Below the pieces are notes generated by a model. The model was not told the DNA's origin, made no database searches, and worked only from the letters and a program-made list of their open reading frames with translations. 64,000 bases of DNA, taken from Halobellus captivus. GTDB lineage: Archaea; Halobacteriota; Halobacteria; Halobacteriales; Haloferacaceae. The stretch is from positions 96,941 to 160,940 of the forward strand of contig NZ_VJXQ01000003.1 in NCBI RefSeq assembly GCF_007655485.1. The letters run 5' to 3'. Shown here in pieces: positions 17,394-26,294 of this stretch (its first letter is position 1; every line of letters begins with the position of its first letter). The position numbers and the translations under genes are program-made.

Positions 17394-17496
17394 AACGGCC
17401 CCGCGGTCGTCGCCGATCCCGCGGCGTGAGCGTGGTCGCGGAGCTGTTTTCCGCCTCGTCGGCCTTCGTCGGCGGCTGACGCCGCCCGCCGAGTTC

Positions 17497-18480
17497 TCAC
17501 CCGATCGCGCCGAGCAGGCCGAGCACCCAACGGACGACCTCCGAGCCCGCGAGCAGCCCGCCTTCGAGGCGGGAGAGCGCTCGGCCGGTCCACAACGCGG
17601 CGACCAGTACGACCGTGATCGCGACCAGCCACGCCAGCGTTTCGAGCGCGGCGGGGCTCGTTTCGAGGGGACGAACGAGCGCCGCGGCCCCCAGAATACC
17701 GGTGACGTTGAGGACGTTGCTCCCGAGGACGTTCCCGACCGAAACGCCGACGCTCCCCCTCGTGACGGCCACGATCGAGACGGCGAACTCCGGGGTCGAG
17801 GTCCCCGCCGCGACGATCGTCCCGCCGATGATCCACTCGGAGATGCCAGCGCTGCGGGCCAACTCAGAGGCGGATAAAACCAGGAAATCCCCGCTCACGA
17901 GCACGATCGCTAGCCCGACGACGAACGTGATCGCGTCCCGACCGCGAACCGACGCTCGATCAGTTGCGAGCGGAATCGCCTCGCCCGGCTCTCGTGGTCG
18001 ATTCTCCGCCGCAGACCCGTCCCGCGCCGTCCGAAGCAGATAGCTCGTGTACGCGACGAACGCGAGCGCGAGTACGGCCCCCTCGAGTCTCGTGACCCGC
18101 AGGTCGGATATGAGGACCGCGCCGAGGAGCGTGCTCACCAGCAGCGCCGCACCGTCGCGTCGAACGAGTGAGTCGGTGACCGAAAGCACCTCGACCATCG
18201 CGAGGGCGCCCAGAATGAACGCCACGTTGTAGATGTTCGATCCGAGGACGTTCCCCACGGCGATGTCGCCCGTCCCTTTGAGCGCGGCGTCGACCGAGAC
18301 CGCCAGTTCCGGCATCGATGTCCCAAGCGCCACGACCGTCAACCCGACCGTGAGTTCCGAGAGGCCGAAGTGCCGGGCCAAGCGGATACCGGCGTCGGTG
18401 AGGAGCCGCGCCCCGATCCACAGCCCCAGCACCGTCAGGAGAATCACGCAGGCCTGTGCGGCGGGGATCCCGCTGATCAT
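17497..18480 (-). CDS. Calcium/sodium antiporter (CaCA family, YrbG-like)
   Basis: Polytopic membrane protein, 327 residues, with about ten hydrophobic segments and two inverted alpha repeats: VVALGTSMPELAVSV with GNVLGSNIYN, and IVAAGTSTPEFAVSI with GNVLGSNVLN. These GTSxPE motifs supply the Ca2+/Na+ site in the family. ATG at 18480 is preferred over a start at 18507 because the AT-rich ATTGATTGT at 18504-18512 lies about 28 bases before it and the upstream residues resemble nothing. It lies 27 bases downstream of the surface peptidase gene on the same strand, so readthrough is possible. Confidence 0.92.
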   Translation of the reverse strand: MISGIPAAQACVILLTVLGLWIGARLLTDAGIRLARHFGLSELTVGLTVVALGTSMPELAVSVDAALKGTGDIAVGNVLGSNIYNVAFILGALAMVEVLSVTDSLVRRDGAALLVSTLLGAVLISDLRVTRLEGAVLALAFVAYTSYLLRTARDGSAAENRPREPGEAIPLATDRASVRGRDAITFVVGLAIVLVSGDFLVLSASELARSAGISEWIIGGTIVAAGTSTPEFAVSIVAVTRGSVGVSVGNVLGSNVLNVTGILGAAALVRPLETSPAALETLAWLVAITVVLVAALWTGRALSRLEGGLLAGSEVVRWVLGLLGAIG

Positions 18481-18507
18481 CGTTCCGACAGAGCGGCGAC
18501 TGCACAA

Positions 18508-20652
18508 TCAATGTTCGGTGGCGTCGTCTCGGTCGGCCCTGTGGGCGCGGACCGCGGCTGCGGCCCCGGTCGCGAGGACGCCCGCGATTCCGCTCATCGC
18601 CTCGAAGCCAGGTGTGCTGGCATCGGTCCCTCCCCCGACGGACTCAGTGACCGTCACTTTCAGCGGTTCCACAGGCCCGTTCTTGACGCTGAAGGCGTAG
18701 ATTCCCGGCTCGTCCAAGCGGACGTCGGCTTCGACCGTCGAGGACTCTCCAGCGTCGAGCCGGACCGTTCGCGTCTCGAACGTGGTGCCGTTCCGGGTGA
18801 GCGCGAGGTCGGCCTCGCCGGGATAGTCGGCGTCGTTTTCCACGGCCGCCGAGAGTCCGACGGATCCGCCTGCGGGCAGGGTGGTCCGGTTCGCCGTCAG
18901 GTTCGAGACTCGCGACGTCGCCGGTTCGCGGACGTCGACGCGGAGGGTCGCCTCGCCGACGGAGAGGGAGTAGACGCCCGTTCGATCGAACGCGTGCTCG
19001 AACGTCAGCGTCGCCGACTCGTCGGAGTCGAGTCGTCCCGCCTGCGCCGCCACCGGCTCGTCGTTCACGCGGAGCGTCGCCTCGTAGCCGCCGCTCCCAC
19101 CGACGTTGGTCGCGACGACGTCGAAACTGAGTCGCTCGCTGGGTACGAGCGTGAGCGCGTCGGCATCGACCGAACGGTTTCGATACGCGCCGGAGACGGA
19201 CACGGCGTCGGGTTCCGACGAGCGCTCGTACGTGACCCGCGTCGGGACCGACCCGTCGCCGAACGCCTCGCGGTGTTCGTCTGCGCTCCACGTCGTCGGC
19301 CGGACCGTCGTGGTCGTGTACCGCTCACCGAGTCGCGCGACGTCGTCGCCGCCGGTCGCTCGGAGGGATGAGCGGAACTCGGCCGCCGTGACGGTTCCGC
19401 CGTCCGCGTTCATCCGGCGGAACACCGCTTCCAACGACGTCTCGCCGTCGGTCGCCAGGCGGATCTGGCGGTCGAGTTCGGCCGCGACGAGCGCGCCGAC
19501 GTAGTAGTTCGCGTTCCGCTGCCACGTGTCCGGTTCGGCCATCACCGAGCCGTCGTAGTCGCCCTCGCCGTATGCCAGCCGCTCGCGGAACGCCTCGTAA
19601 CCGATCCGTTCTCCTTCGAGCGCGAGAAGCGCGGCGTAGTACACGGCGCTCGCCTCGGTGAACCACCTCGCGTCGTCGGCCGCGACGTACCCCTGTCTGG
19701 TGTGGACGTACTCGTGGAGCCAGACGTTGTTCGCCTCGTCGAGACGCTCGAAGTCGCGGACCCACATATCCGACCCGCCGGTGTGCAGGCCGCGGACGCC
19801 CCAGGTGAGCCCGTCCGGCGTCGGCGCGGCGACGACGAAGACGGTCTCGTCGCGGTCGCCGACGCGAAGCTGATCGGAGGCATCCGAGAACGCCGCGAAC
19901 AACTCCTCGGGCGGTTCTTCGAGATCGGCGGCCTCGGGAACGATCAGCCGGAACTCCTGGCCGTGTGCCGTGTGAGTGTATTCCTCGTGAGCTCCGAGAA
20001 ACGCGATCGTCGTGCCGGTCGCGCCCTCCGCGGCTTCCATCGAACGATCGAGGTCGACGTCTTCCGACCCCGACCACGACCAACTGTGTGACGTTCCCGG
20101 TCGGGTGACGAGCGCCCACTCGCCGACATCGACGAACGTCAGTCGGCCGGGGCCGCCGATCGGCCCGGTCTGATCGACGGTGCGGTTCGCCGCCATCCGG
20201 TATTCGATCCTCGGTCGCTCGGTCGACCCGTCCCACTCGTACGTCCGCTCCTCTTTCCTGACGAAGCCGGTCGCGGAGACGACAGTCGATTCCGCGGGGA
20301 GCCTCACGTCGAGCCCGCGGAGTTGGTCTGGCAGTCGGTACCTGTGCGTGACGCCGTAGACCCCCGGTTGGTCGGGGACGAGCCGCAAGCGCTGGGTGAG
20401 TCCGATGTTCGAGCCGCCACTTGCAGCGTTTGCGCCCGCCGTTCCCGGCTGTGAAGCGTCGAAGTCGGCCGACACGAGATTGGTTGCATCGCGGGCCACC
20501 TCCGCTGTCGAGTTCTCTATCGTACCGTTCGATACGCCGACATCGGGGCCGTCGGCTCGGACCTCCGTCGCAACCGTCGGAGCGACCCCCGCTCCGAATA
20601 CCAGCCCGAAAACGCTAACGGTCAGAAGTAGTCTCCGCAGGACCCCACCCAT
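18508..20652 (-). CDS. Secreted HExxH metallopeptidase-like surface protein with PGF-CTERM-like tail
   Basis: About 714 residues. Signal peptide MGGVLRRLLLTVSVFGLVFG, an ectodomain, then a gluzincin-like site HEYVH at about residues 313-317 with the third ligand in WFTEASAVYY some 19 residues on (M1/DUF-type peptidase arrangement). The C-terminal half carries beta-rich repeats of the CARDB/adhesion type, for example YSLSVGEATLRVDVRE and AFSVKNGPVEPLKVTV. The end TPGFEAMSG, a hydrophobic stretch and an Arg-containing tail fit a PGF-CTERM archaeosortase signal. ATG at 20679 is the alternative start. Probably lipid-anchored at the cell surface; substrate unknown. Confidence 0.78.
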   Translation of the reverse strand: MGGVLRRLLLTVSVFGLVFGAGVAPTVATEVRADGPDVGVSNGTIENSTAEVARDATNLVSADFDASQPGTAGANAASGGSNIGLTQRLRLVPDQPGVYGVTHRYRLPDQLRGLDVRLPAESTVVSATGFVRKEERTYEWDGSTERPRIEYRMAANRTVDQTGPIGGPGRLTFVDVGEWALVTRPGTSHSWSWSGSEDVDLDRSMEAAEGATGTTIAFLGAHEEYTHTAHGQEFRLIVPEAADLEEPPEELFAAFSDASDQLRVGDRDETVFVVAAPTPDGLTWGVRGLHTGGSDMWVRDFERLDEANNVWLHEYVHTRQGYVAADDARWFTEASAVYYAALLALEGERIGYEAFRERLAYGEGDYDGSVMAEPDTWQRNANYYVGALVAAELDRQIRLATDGETSLEAVFRRMNADGGTVTAAEFRSSLRATGGDDVARLGERYTTTTVRPTTWSADEHREAFGDGSVPTRVTYERSSEPDAVSVSGAYRNRSVDADALTLVPSERLSFDVVATNVGGSGGYEATLRVNDEPVAAQAGRLDSDESATLTFEHAFDRTGVYSLSVGEATLRVDVREPATSRVSNLTANRTTLPAGGSVGLSAAVENDADYPGEADLALTRNGTTFETRTVRLDAGESSTVEADVRLDEPGIYAFSVKNGPVEPLKVTVTESVGGGTDASTPGFEAMSGIAGVLATGAAAAVRAHRADRDDATEH

Positions 20653-20871
20653 AATCCCGTCGACGGTGGTGAGTGCCATTATCCTGTCGGACGCGACGTT
20701 TCGAGAACGCCGTCCGTATGACGTCTTCTCGGCACTTCCATCCGCCAGTACAGAGCGATTCGGAGCCGAAGACAACCAGCCAACCGTATACAACTGGTGG
20801 ACCACTGCCGAGCACGGCCCCAAGAGACATACTTATGCGTGTCGTCGGACTTGCTCTCCTACGTACGTGAA

Positions 20872-21753
20872 ATGGATTCCGTAGTTCTTCTTTCCGTTAT
20901 TTTCGGGACTATCGCCGTCTTCTTTTACGCCCTTTCGGCGATCTTTATCCGGGCGGGGATTCGGGATGCGAGTCCGATCGCCGCGATGTTCGTCAGCCTC
21001 ACGGTGAACCTGGTCGCGCTGTGGGTCGTCGTACTCGCGTTTACTGACTTCCGCGTGGATCTCTGGCGGTGGCGATATTTCATCCTTGCCGGTCTGATGG
21101 CACCAGGTCTCGCTCGTCTGTTCAACTACGCCGGGATCGAACGCCTCGGCGTGAACGTGAATGCACCCATCGTCTATGCGAACCCCCTCGTCTCCGTGGC
21201 GGGTGCCATCGTCGTACTCGACGAGCGTCTCTCCGCGATCGGTCTCGCTGGCGGCGTTCTCGTCATTTGCGGCGGTGCGTACGTCGGTTCTGCACGGGGT
21301 GACGGGGCCACGTCGTTCGACCGACGGCACCTGATATTCCCGGTCGTCGCCGCCCTCGTGTACGGTTTCTCGCACCTCTTCAGGAAGGTCGGCATCGACC
21401 TCGTTCAGTCACCGTTGATCGCCGCGGCAGTGACGATCACGACCTCCTGGCTTCTAGCCGCGGGATACGTGTTCGGCACTGGCGTCACTATCGACCTGAA
21501 CCGTCGGCAATGGCTCTCGTTTTCGCTCTCGGGGCTCTCCAGCAGCGTCGCGATTCCGATGCTTTACCTGGCGTTCGAGGTGGGTCTCGTCGTCGTCGTC
21601 TCGCCGCTGATGAACCTGGCGCCACTGTTCGTTATCGCCATCTCCTATTTTGCGTTCCGGCAGGAGGAACTGTTCTCCCACCGCATCGTGCTCGGGACGG
21701 TCATCATCGTCTGCGGGATTACCCTTCTCACCGTGTTCGGATCGGCTTCTTAG
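20872..21753 (+). CDS. EamA/DMT-family transporter
   Basis: Ten-segment membrane protein of 293 residues in two EamA halves: VIFGTIAVFFYALSAIFIR with PLVSVAGAIVVLDERLS in the first, and HLIFPVVAALVYGFSHLFRK with PLMNLAPLFVIAISYFAF in the second. Drug/metabolite transporters of this type usually export or exchange small metabolites. It is the first gene of the accessory island and converges on the LigM-like gene, 69 bases apart. TACTTATGC near 20832-20840 is a possible TATA element. Substrate unknown. Confidence 0.85.
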   Translation: MDSVVLLSVIFGTIAVFFYALSAIFIRAGIRDASPIAAMFVSLTVNLVALWVVVLAFTDFRVDLWRWRYFILAGLMAPGLARLFNYAGIERLGVNVNAPIVYANPLVSVAGAIVVLDERLSAIGLAGGVLVICGGAYVGSARGDGATSFDRRHLIFPVVAALVYGFSHLFRKVGIDLVQSPLIAAAVTITTSWLLAAGYVFGTGVTIDLNRRQWLSFSLSGLSSSVAIPMLYLAFEVGLVVVVSPLMNLAPLFVIAISYFAFRQEELFSHRIVLGTVIIVCGITLLTVFGSAS

Positions 21754-21822
21754 CTCGTTCGGCAGAATCGGATTGTTGTCCGCGCTATCGGCGCTATCTG
21801 CACGGTTCAGCGGCTTGGAGCG

Positions 21823-23196
21823 TTAGAGGTCCTCTCTATCAGTCACGTAGGGTGCGGATGCGACGGTCGCTCGAATTTCCGTCTCCTTATGGCGTTCGAC
21901 GCTCGGCTTCGACGACCCCTCCTCGCCCCATACGAGCGTTACTTCGGTCCCGGGATCGCCGTATTCACGGTCGATAACACCCAGCGAGAGCATCTCCCGA
22001 TGATTGTAGTCGTATCCCGAAAATATCGACGTGCCGACGACCGCGCCGTCCTTCCGTATCTCGTCGAAGTGGCCGAGGTCCCACTGTTGATAAATATCGG
22101 GCATCTGAATGAATTTGTCCGTCTCTCCCTCTCGGAAGAGCGAGGCGTAGACGTCGACGATGTCGTCGGCATCCCAGACGAACGTGACCTTCGTTCGCTT
22201 GGAATCGTCCATTTTGGCCGCGATGGCTTCCTTGCCGACGAAGTCGTGTTCCATATGGATAAAGCGGTCATAACCGAGTTCGACCGGATCGAGGTAGAAG
22301 TCGGTAATGTCGTCGGAGGTGAAGCTTCCGCCGAGCGACCAGTTCGCTTCGATGCAGTCGTCGTCCAGCCACTCTCGGTACCCCTGCATCTCCTCGGAGT
22401 CGTAAACCGCCGGGAGGCCCGGCGGAAGCCACCCCGTCGTGAGCGTCGCCGTCTTGTAGGCCTTCGATCCCAACTCGCGGATTCCGTACTCTTCGCCAGC
22501 CTCGAGGATCAGGTTCTTGAACTCGTCGTGGTACTCGTACGGCCCGAATATCTCGTACCCCGGTACGCTCGCCATCCCGTGGCCTAACACGTAGAGATCG
22601 ACTCCCTCGATGGAGAGTTCATCCATCCCGAAGAACGACAGTTCCGGGAACGAGCCGTCGATCACCTCCTCCAGAATCGCCCTCGCGTGGGGACCCTGGA
22701 TCTCGAACCGGAAGTCTACCGGGGGACTGTCTCCGTACGGACTGTACATATCGCTGAGTGTCGCGTCGTAGTCACCGGTTTCGAGGTTGTAGTGGATCCA
22801 CTTCTGGGCGTGGCCGCGGTTGCCCGTGACGACGACCTTCTCCGCTCCCAGATAAAACAGGATGGGGTCGCCGATGATGTACCCCTCGGGACTGCAAACC
22901 GGGTGTTGCTTGGCTCGGGGGGCATCTTCGGGGTCTAAGTCGTCGAAGCGGTTGATTCCCAGATCCGCGTTCAACCGGAGCGCGTCCGGCCCCTCGATGT
23001 AGTAATTAGCGAGGTGATACGACTGGTCCATAAGGATGCAGCTCTCTTTCCAGGCTCGCTGCTCTTCGATCCAGTTCGTGTACTCCTCGTGGTAGGCGTC
23101 CATGTGGCTGCCGCCCTTCGAGAGATCCGTCTCTCTGAACGTCTCAATTATGTTGTCAGAAGACCGTAAAACATCCTCGAGACTTCGTGTACTCAT
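21823..23196 (-). CDS. LigM/DesA-type folate-dependent O-demethylase (GcvT fold), paralogue 1
   Basis: 457 residues, close to the length of LigM (vanillate) and DesA (syringate) demethylases, which move an aryl methoxy methyl to tetrahydrofolate. Collinear features recalled from LigM: SLEDVLRSSDNIIETFR at the start, WKESCILMDQSYHLANYYIE, GYIIGDPILFYLG, FEIQGPHA, LGSKAYKTATLTTGWLP, LGGSFTSDDITDFYLDPVE and EHDFVGKEAI, ending in a GcvT C-terminal barrel (TEVTLVWGEEG). ATG at 23196 matches the family start and follows TTAAGATAAT at about -25. Which methoxylated substrate it uses is unknown; a DMSP demethylase-like role is less likely given the LigM-like length and order. Confidence 0.82.
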   Translation of the reverse strand: MSTRSLEDVLRSSDNIIETFRETDLSKGGSHMDAYHEEYTNWIEEQRAWKESCILMDQSYHLANYYIEGPDALRLNADLGINRFDDLDPEDAPRAKQHPVCSPEGYIIGDPILFYLGAEKVVVTGNRGHAQKWIHYNLETGDYDATLSDMYSPYGDSPPVDFRFEIQGPHARAILEEVIDGSFPELSFFGMDELSIEGVDLYVLGHGMASVPGYEIFGPYEYHDEFKNLILEAGEEYGIRELGSKAYKTATLTTGWLPPGLPAVYDSEEMQGYREWLDDDCIEANWSLGGSFTSDDITDFYLDPVELGYDRFIHMEHDFVGKEAIAAKMDDSKRTKVTFVWDADDIVDVYASLFREGETDKFIQMPDIYQQWDLGHFDEIRKDGAVVGTSIFSGYDYNHREMLSLGVIDREYGDPGTEVTLVWGEEGSSKPSVERHKETEIRATVASAPYVTDREDL

Positions 23197-23431
23197 AGGT
23201 CTATAGTGAAAATACATTATCTTAAGCGTATGGGAGAGAGTCACTCACGCAGCACATTTCGGTCGCTAGCATAATGATGCTTCTCTGATGGTAATTGTTT
23301 CAAACGCACCGTGAATCAAATCCCATCCAACGAACACGAATCGACGTGAGTGATTCGAAAACGTCGCTTACCGGACCGCTCCCGGCCTGAGCCACCGCTA
23401 TTATTATACTCTGCTGATCGAAGGAACCACT
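23197..23431. promoter_or_regulatory. Divergent promoter region between LigM-like and class II aldolase genes
   Basis: AT-rich 235-base gap. On the minus strand TTAAGATAAT near 23217-23226 serves the LigM-like gene; on the plus strand TATTATTATAC at 23400-23410 is centred about 26 bases before the aldolase ATG at 23432. Nothing else was recognised. Confidence 0.6.
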
Positions 23432-24136
23432 ATGTCCCAGTCTCTGACTGAGCAACTGGTCACGGCGAACCGGATCGTCGCGAACGAGGGCATCATCAGC
23501 GGGTTCGGTCACGTGAGCGTCCGTGACCCGGATTCTGATACCGTTTTGATCTCGCAGTCACGGAGTCCGGCGTTCGTGACGAAAGACGATATTCTCGAGC
23601 TCTCCCTCGACGGCGAGGTGCTCCGAGGCGACGACCGCAGTCCGTATCTCGAGAACGTAATCCACCGGGCGATCTACCGGGCGCGGCCGGACGTCAACGC
23701 CGTCGTCCACCACCACGCCGCGCCGATCATCCCCTTCGCGGTTACGGACGTCAACATTCGACCGGCGTACCATCTCGGGATGCTGTTCCACGACGGCGTG
23801 CCGAAGTTCGACGATTACGATCCCGACTACGGATGGCTCGTCGTCACCGAGGATGAAGGAGCCCGGATGGCTGAAAACCTCGGCGACCACCGTGCGCAAC
23901 TCCTCGTGGGACACGGCGCAAACAACGTCGGATCGAGCCTTAAGGAGGCGCTCGTCACCACGTATCACTTCGTCACGAACGCGCAGTATCAGCTCTCGGC
24001 TATGGGCCTCGGCGAGCTCACGTTCGCGGCCGACGATGAGGAGATGGCTCGCTCGACGGTCGAAGACGTGATGCTCTCGGATTTGGTCGTCGACAGGCTC
24101 TGGAACTACCTCCGAGACCGCCTCCCCGACTCGTAG
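23432..24136 (+). CDS. Class II aldolase/adducin family protein (decarboxylase-like), paralogue 1
   Basis: 234 residues. Class II aldolase fold with the zinc-binding VVHHHAAP and the GHGANNVG motif; FGHVSVRDP and ISQSRSPAFVT are typical of the subgroup annotated as fuculose-phosphate aldolase-like or as 3,4-dihydroxyphthalate / hydroxy-carboxymuconic semialdehyde decarboxylases. In an island with aromatic-acid genes, a decarboxylase role is plausible but unproven. It is very similar in sequence and length to the minus-strand gene at 25587-26294, so the two arose by duplication. Leaderless start with a TATA box. Confidence 0.83.
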   Translation: MSQSLTEQLVTANRIVANEGIISGFGHVSVRDPDSDTVLISQSRSPAFVTKDDILELSLDGEVLRGDDRSPYLENVIHRAIYRARPDVNAVVHHHAAPIIPFAVTDVNIRPAYHLGMLFHDGVPKFDDYDPDYGWLVVTEDEGARMAENLGDHRAQLLVGHGANNVGSSLKEALVTTYHFVTNAQYQLSAMGLGELTFAADDEEMARSTVEDVMLSDLVVDRLWNYLRDRLPDS

Positions 24137-24240
24137 CGTTCTACGCGCTCGACCGCCGGGATTGTGGGTGACGAACTTCCGTCCGGAAACGACCCTCGTC
24201 GTTCGCTGGGATGGCCGTCCCCCACCGACGCTGACGTCGG

Positions 24241-24279
24241 ATATACTCCCCGTTTCGACGCCGGGGAAGAGTATATATG
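24241..24279 (+). promoter_or_regulatory. TATA box inside an inverted repeat, sets the GTG start of the decarboxylase-like gene
   Basis: GTATATATGC at 24271-24280 is centred about 26 bases before the GTG at 24301. It lies in an imperfect inverted repeat, ATATACTCCCC (24241-24251) against GGGGAAGAGTATAT (24263-24276), which would let a regulator cover the promoter. An ATG at 24277 falls inside the TATA box and is therefore unlikely to be the start. Confidence 0.55.
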
Positions 24280-24300
24280 CCGGTTTTGCCTTGGTACGCT

Positions 24301-25287
24301 GTGTCAAAACCAGAAATCGCCCTCGCGTGTGATCTGAACGATCGGACGCGTGATTTAGCAACGGGAGCGGTGGAACCGACCGGGATCGATCTGAATTTTC
24401 TTCCGTTCGAGGTGGAGGAGACGTTCTGGCGGATGCTCAAGCACCAGGAGTTCCAGGCGGCAGAGATGTCGATGTCCTCGTATCTGATGGCGAGAGACCA
24501 GGGTTGGCCCGAACTCATTGCCATCCCCGCGTTCCCCTCGCGCTTCTTCCGTCACTCGTGCGTTTTCATCAACCCCGATTCGGGGATCGAGGAACCGGCC
24601 GACCTCGAAGGGAAGAACGTCGGTGTTCCGGAGTACCAGATGACCGCTTCGCTGATGGTCCGGGGGATGCTCCAGGATCAGTACGGGGTTTGCCCGGAGG
24701 ATATGGTCTGGTACCATGGCGGCGAGGAGGAGGGCGGTCGCGAGGAGAAGCTTACCCTCGACCTCCCCGAACAGATCGAACTCCACAGCATCCCGGAGGA
24801 CCGAACGCTGAGCGGAATGCTTGACGCGGGCGACCTTGACGCACTCGTTTCCGCCCGGGCGCCGTCCTCATTTTACGAGGGATCCGTCGAGCGGCTGTTT
24901 CCCGATTTCAAACGCGTCGAGAAGGAGTACTATCAGGAGACGGGATTCTTCCCGATAATGCACGCCGTGGTCCTTCGTCAGGACGTGTACGACGAACACC
25001 CATGGATCGCAAAGGAACTGTACAAGGCCTTCGAGCGCTCGAAGCAGAACTTCCTCGAGCGGATCGGAAAGATGAACGAACTCCAGGTCGGCCTTCCGTG
25101 GCTGATCGACGAACTCGAAGAGACGCGCGACCTGATGGGGTGGGACTATTGGCCATACGGCGTCGAGCAGAACCGAGAGCTGTTGGATACGATGACGAGG
25201 TACTCCCACCAGCAGGGGTTGACGAAGGAGAAACTGGATGTCGACGAACTGTTCGCGCCGAACACGTACGCGGATTTCAAAGTTTGA
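24301..25287 (+). CDS. 4,5-dihydroxyphthalate decarboxylase-like protein (Pht5 family)
   Basis: 328 residues with a periplasmic-binding-protein-like fold but no signal peptide or lipobox, so a cytoplasmic enzyme is likely. The family pattern is clear: PTGIDLNFLPF, EMSMSSYLMARDQG, SRFFRHSCVFINPDSGI, VGVPEYQMTASLMVRGML, ALVSARAPSSF, GFFPIMHAVVLRQDVYDEHP and GWDYWPYGVEQNRELLDT. Members include 4,5-dihydroxyphthalate decarboxylase, giving protocatechuate, but many are of unknown specificity and are often mislabelled as ABC substrate-binding proteins. The GTG start is set by TATA spacing. Confidence 0.8.
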   Translation: MSKPEIALACDLNDRTRDLATGAVEPTGIDLNFLPFEVEETFWRMLKHQEFQAAEMSMSSYLMARDQGWPELIAIPAFPSRFFRHSCVFINPDSGIEEPADLEGKNVGVPEYQMTASLMVRGMLQDQYGVCPEDMVWYHGGEEEGGREEKLTLDLPEQIELHSIPEDRTLSGMLDAGDLDALVSARAPSSFYEGSVERLFPDFKRVEKEYYQETGFFPIMHAVVLRQDVYDEHPWIAKELYKAFERSKQNFLERIGKMNELQVGLPWLIDELEETRDLMGWDYWPYGVEQNRELLDTMTRYSHQQGLTKEKLDVDELFAPNTYADFKV

Positions 25288-25586
25288 TTCGGCACCCGGA
25301 AAGGGCGATTTCTACTCCGCTGTCGACTCACCCTCTCCCCGCACAGGACCGAACGAAAAACGTCTTCTACGTTGACCGTCGCGTCTTTGCGAACTTCAGC
25401 GTTCAGCGCGTTTCCGCGTGAACAGCCCTTCGTCTCCCTCCTCGATAACGTACGCGACGTCCCACTTCCGGGGGTACCGAACTCCACCGAGAGCCGATCG
25501 AGCGCCTGCTCGCCCTAACGGACGCGTTTACGACCCGTAGACTCCCCTTTTTCGTCGGCTAGGGACTGATGCTGCTCAGAACGTTC
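25288..25586. other. Convergent intergenic region with a possible coding remnant
   Basis: Between two converging island genes. On the minus strand, stop codon 25396-25398 ends a protein-like frame (RKWDVAYVIEEGDEGLFTRK), and a second frame just upstream (GEQALDRLSVEFG, to about 25520) appears to join it after a one-base shift. Together they look like the tail of a decayed small gene, but I do not recognise it and no start is visible. Confidence 0.25.
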
Positions 25587-26294
25587 TCACTTGGACCGCT
25601 CCGGAAGTTGCCGGGACAGGTACTCCCACAGTCGCTCCACCACGCCATCCGACAGCTCCGCTTCCTCGACGGTGGTTCGCACCATCGATTCGCTCTCCGG
25701 CGCGAACGTGATCTCGCCGAGGCTCTCTCCGTCGAGTTGGTTCCGCGCGTTGAGAACGAAGTTGTACGTCACGCAGATCGCTTCCTTCAACGACCCACCG
25801 ACGGTGTTCGCGCCGTGGCCAGCAAGCAGTTGCGCGCGGTGGTCACCGAGGTTCTCGGCCATCCGCTCGCCCTCGGCTTCAGTGGCGATGAGGTAGCCGC
25901 GCTCCTCGTCGTAATCGTCGAACTTGGGGACGCCGTCGTAGAACATCATCCCCTTGTGCGTGACGGGGCGCATCTCGACGTCGGTAATCGCGAAGGGGAT
26001 GACCGATTCGGCGTGGTGGTGGACGACGGCGTTGACGTCCGGCCGCGCCCGATAGATCGCCCGGTGGATCACGTTCTCCAAGTAGGTTGTTCGATCATCG
26101 TCGAGAACTTCTCCGTCAAGAGTGAGTTCGAGGATGTCGCCTTCGGTGACGAACGCGGGACTTCGCGACTGCGAGATCAGCACCGTCTCCGTCTCGGGGT
26201 CTCGAACGCTCACGTGACCGAAGCCTCGGATGATCCCCTCGTTGGCGAGGATCCGATTCGCCGTCACCAGTTGGTCCACGAGTCGGCGTCTCAT
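25587..26294 (-). CDS. Class II aldolase/adducin family protein (decarboxylase-like), paralogue 2
   Basis: 235 residues, nearly collinear with the plus-strand aldolase at 23432-24136: TANRILANEGIIRGFGHVSV, ISQSRSPAFVT, VVHHHAESVIPFAITDVEMRP, FYDGVPKFDDYD and AGHGANTVGGSLKEA all recur. The metal-binding His residues are kept. ATG at 26294 is chosen because a TATA-like TGCTTTTTTGAT (26312-26323) lies about 24 bases upstream; the longer frame that runs into the neighbouring promoter is unlikely. Two diverged copies suggest two different substrates or a hetero-oligomer (inference). Confidence 0.83.
   Translation of the reverse strand: MRRRLVDQLVTANRILANEGIIRGFGHVSVRDPETETVLISQSRSPAFVTEGDILELTLDGEVLDDDRTTYLENVIHRAIYRARPDVNAVVHHHAESVIPFAITDVEMRPVTHKGMMFYDGVPKFDDYDEERGYLIATEAEGERMAENLGDHRAQLLAGHGANTVGGSLKEAICVTYNFVLNARNQLDGESLGEITFAPESESMVRTTVEEAELSDGVVERLWEYLSRQLPERSK

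Noticed and set aside
24277..24300. ATG start of the decarboxylase-like gene
   Set aside because: The ATG lies inside the TATA box; the in-frame GTG at 24301 has correct leaderless spacing.
24301..25287. ABC transporter substrate-binding protein
   Set aside because: No signal peptide or lipobox, no permease or ATPase next to it, and closer pattern to dihydroxyphthalate decarboxylase.
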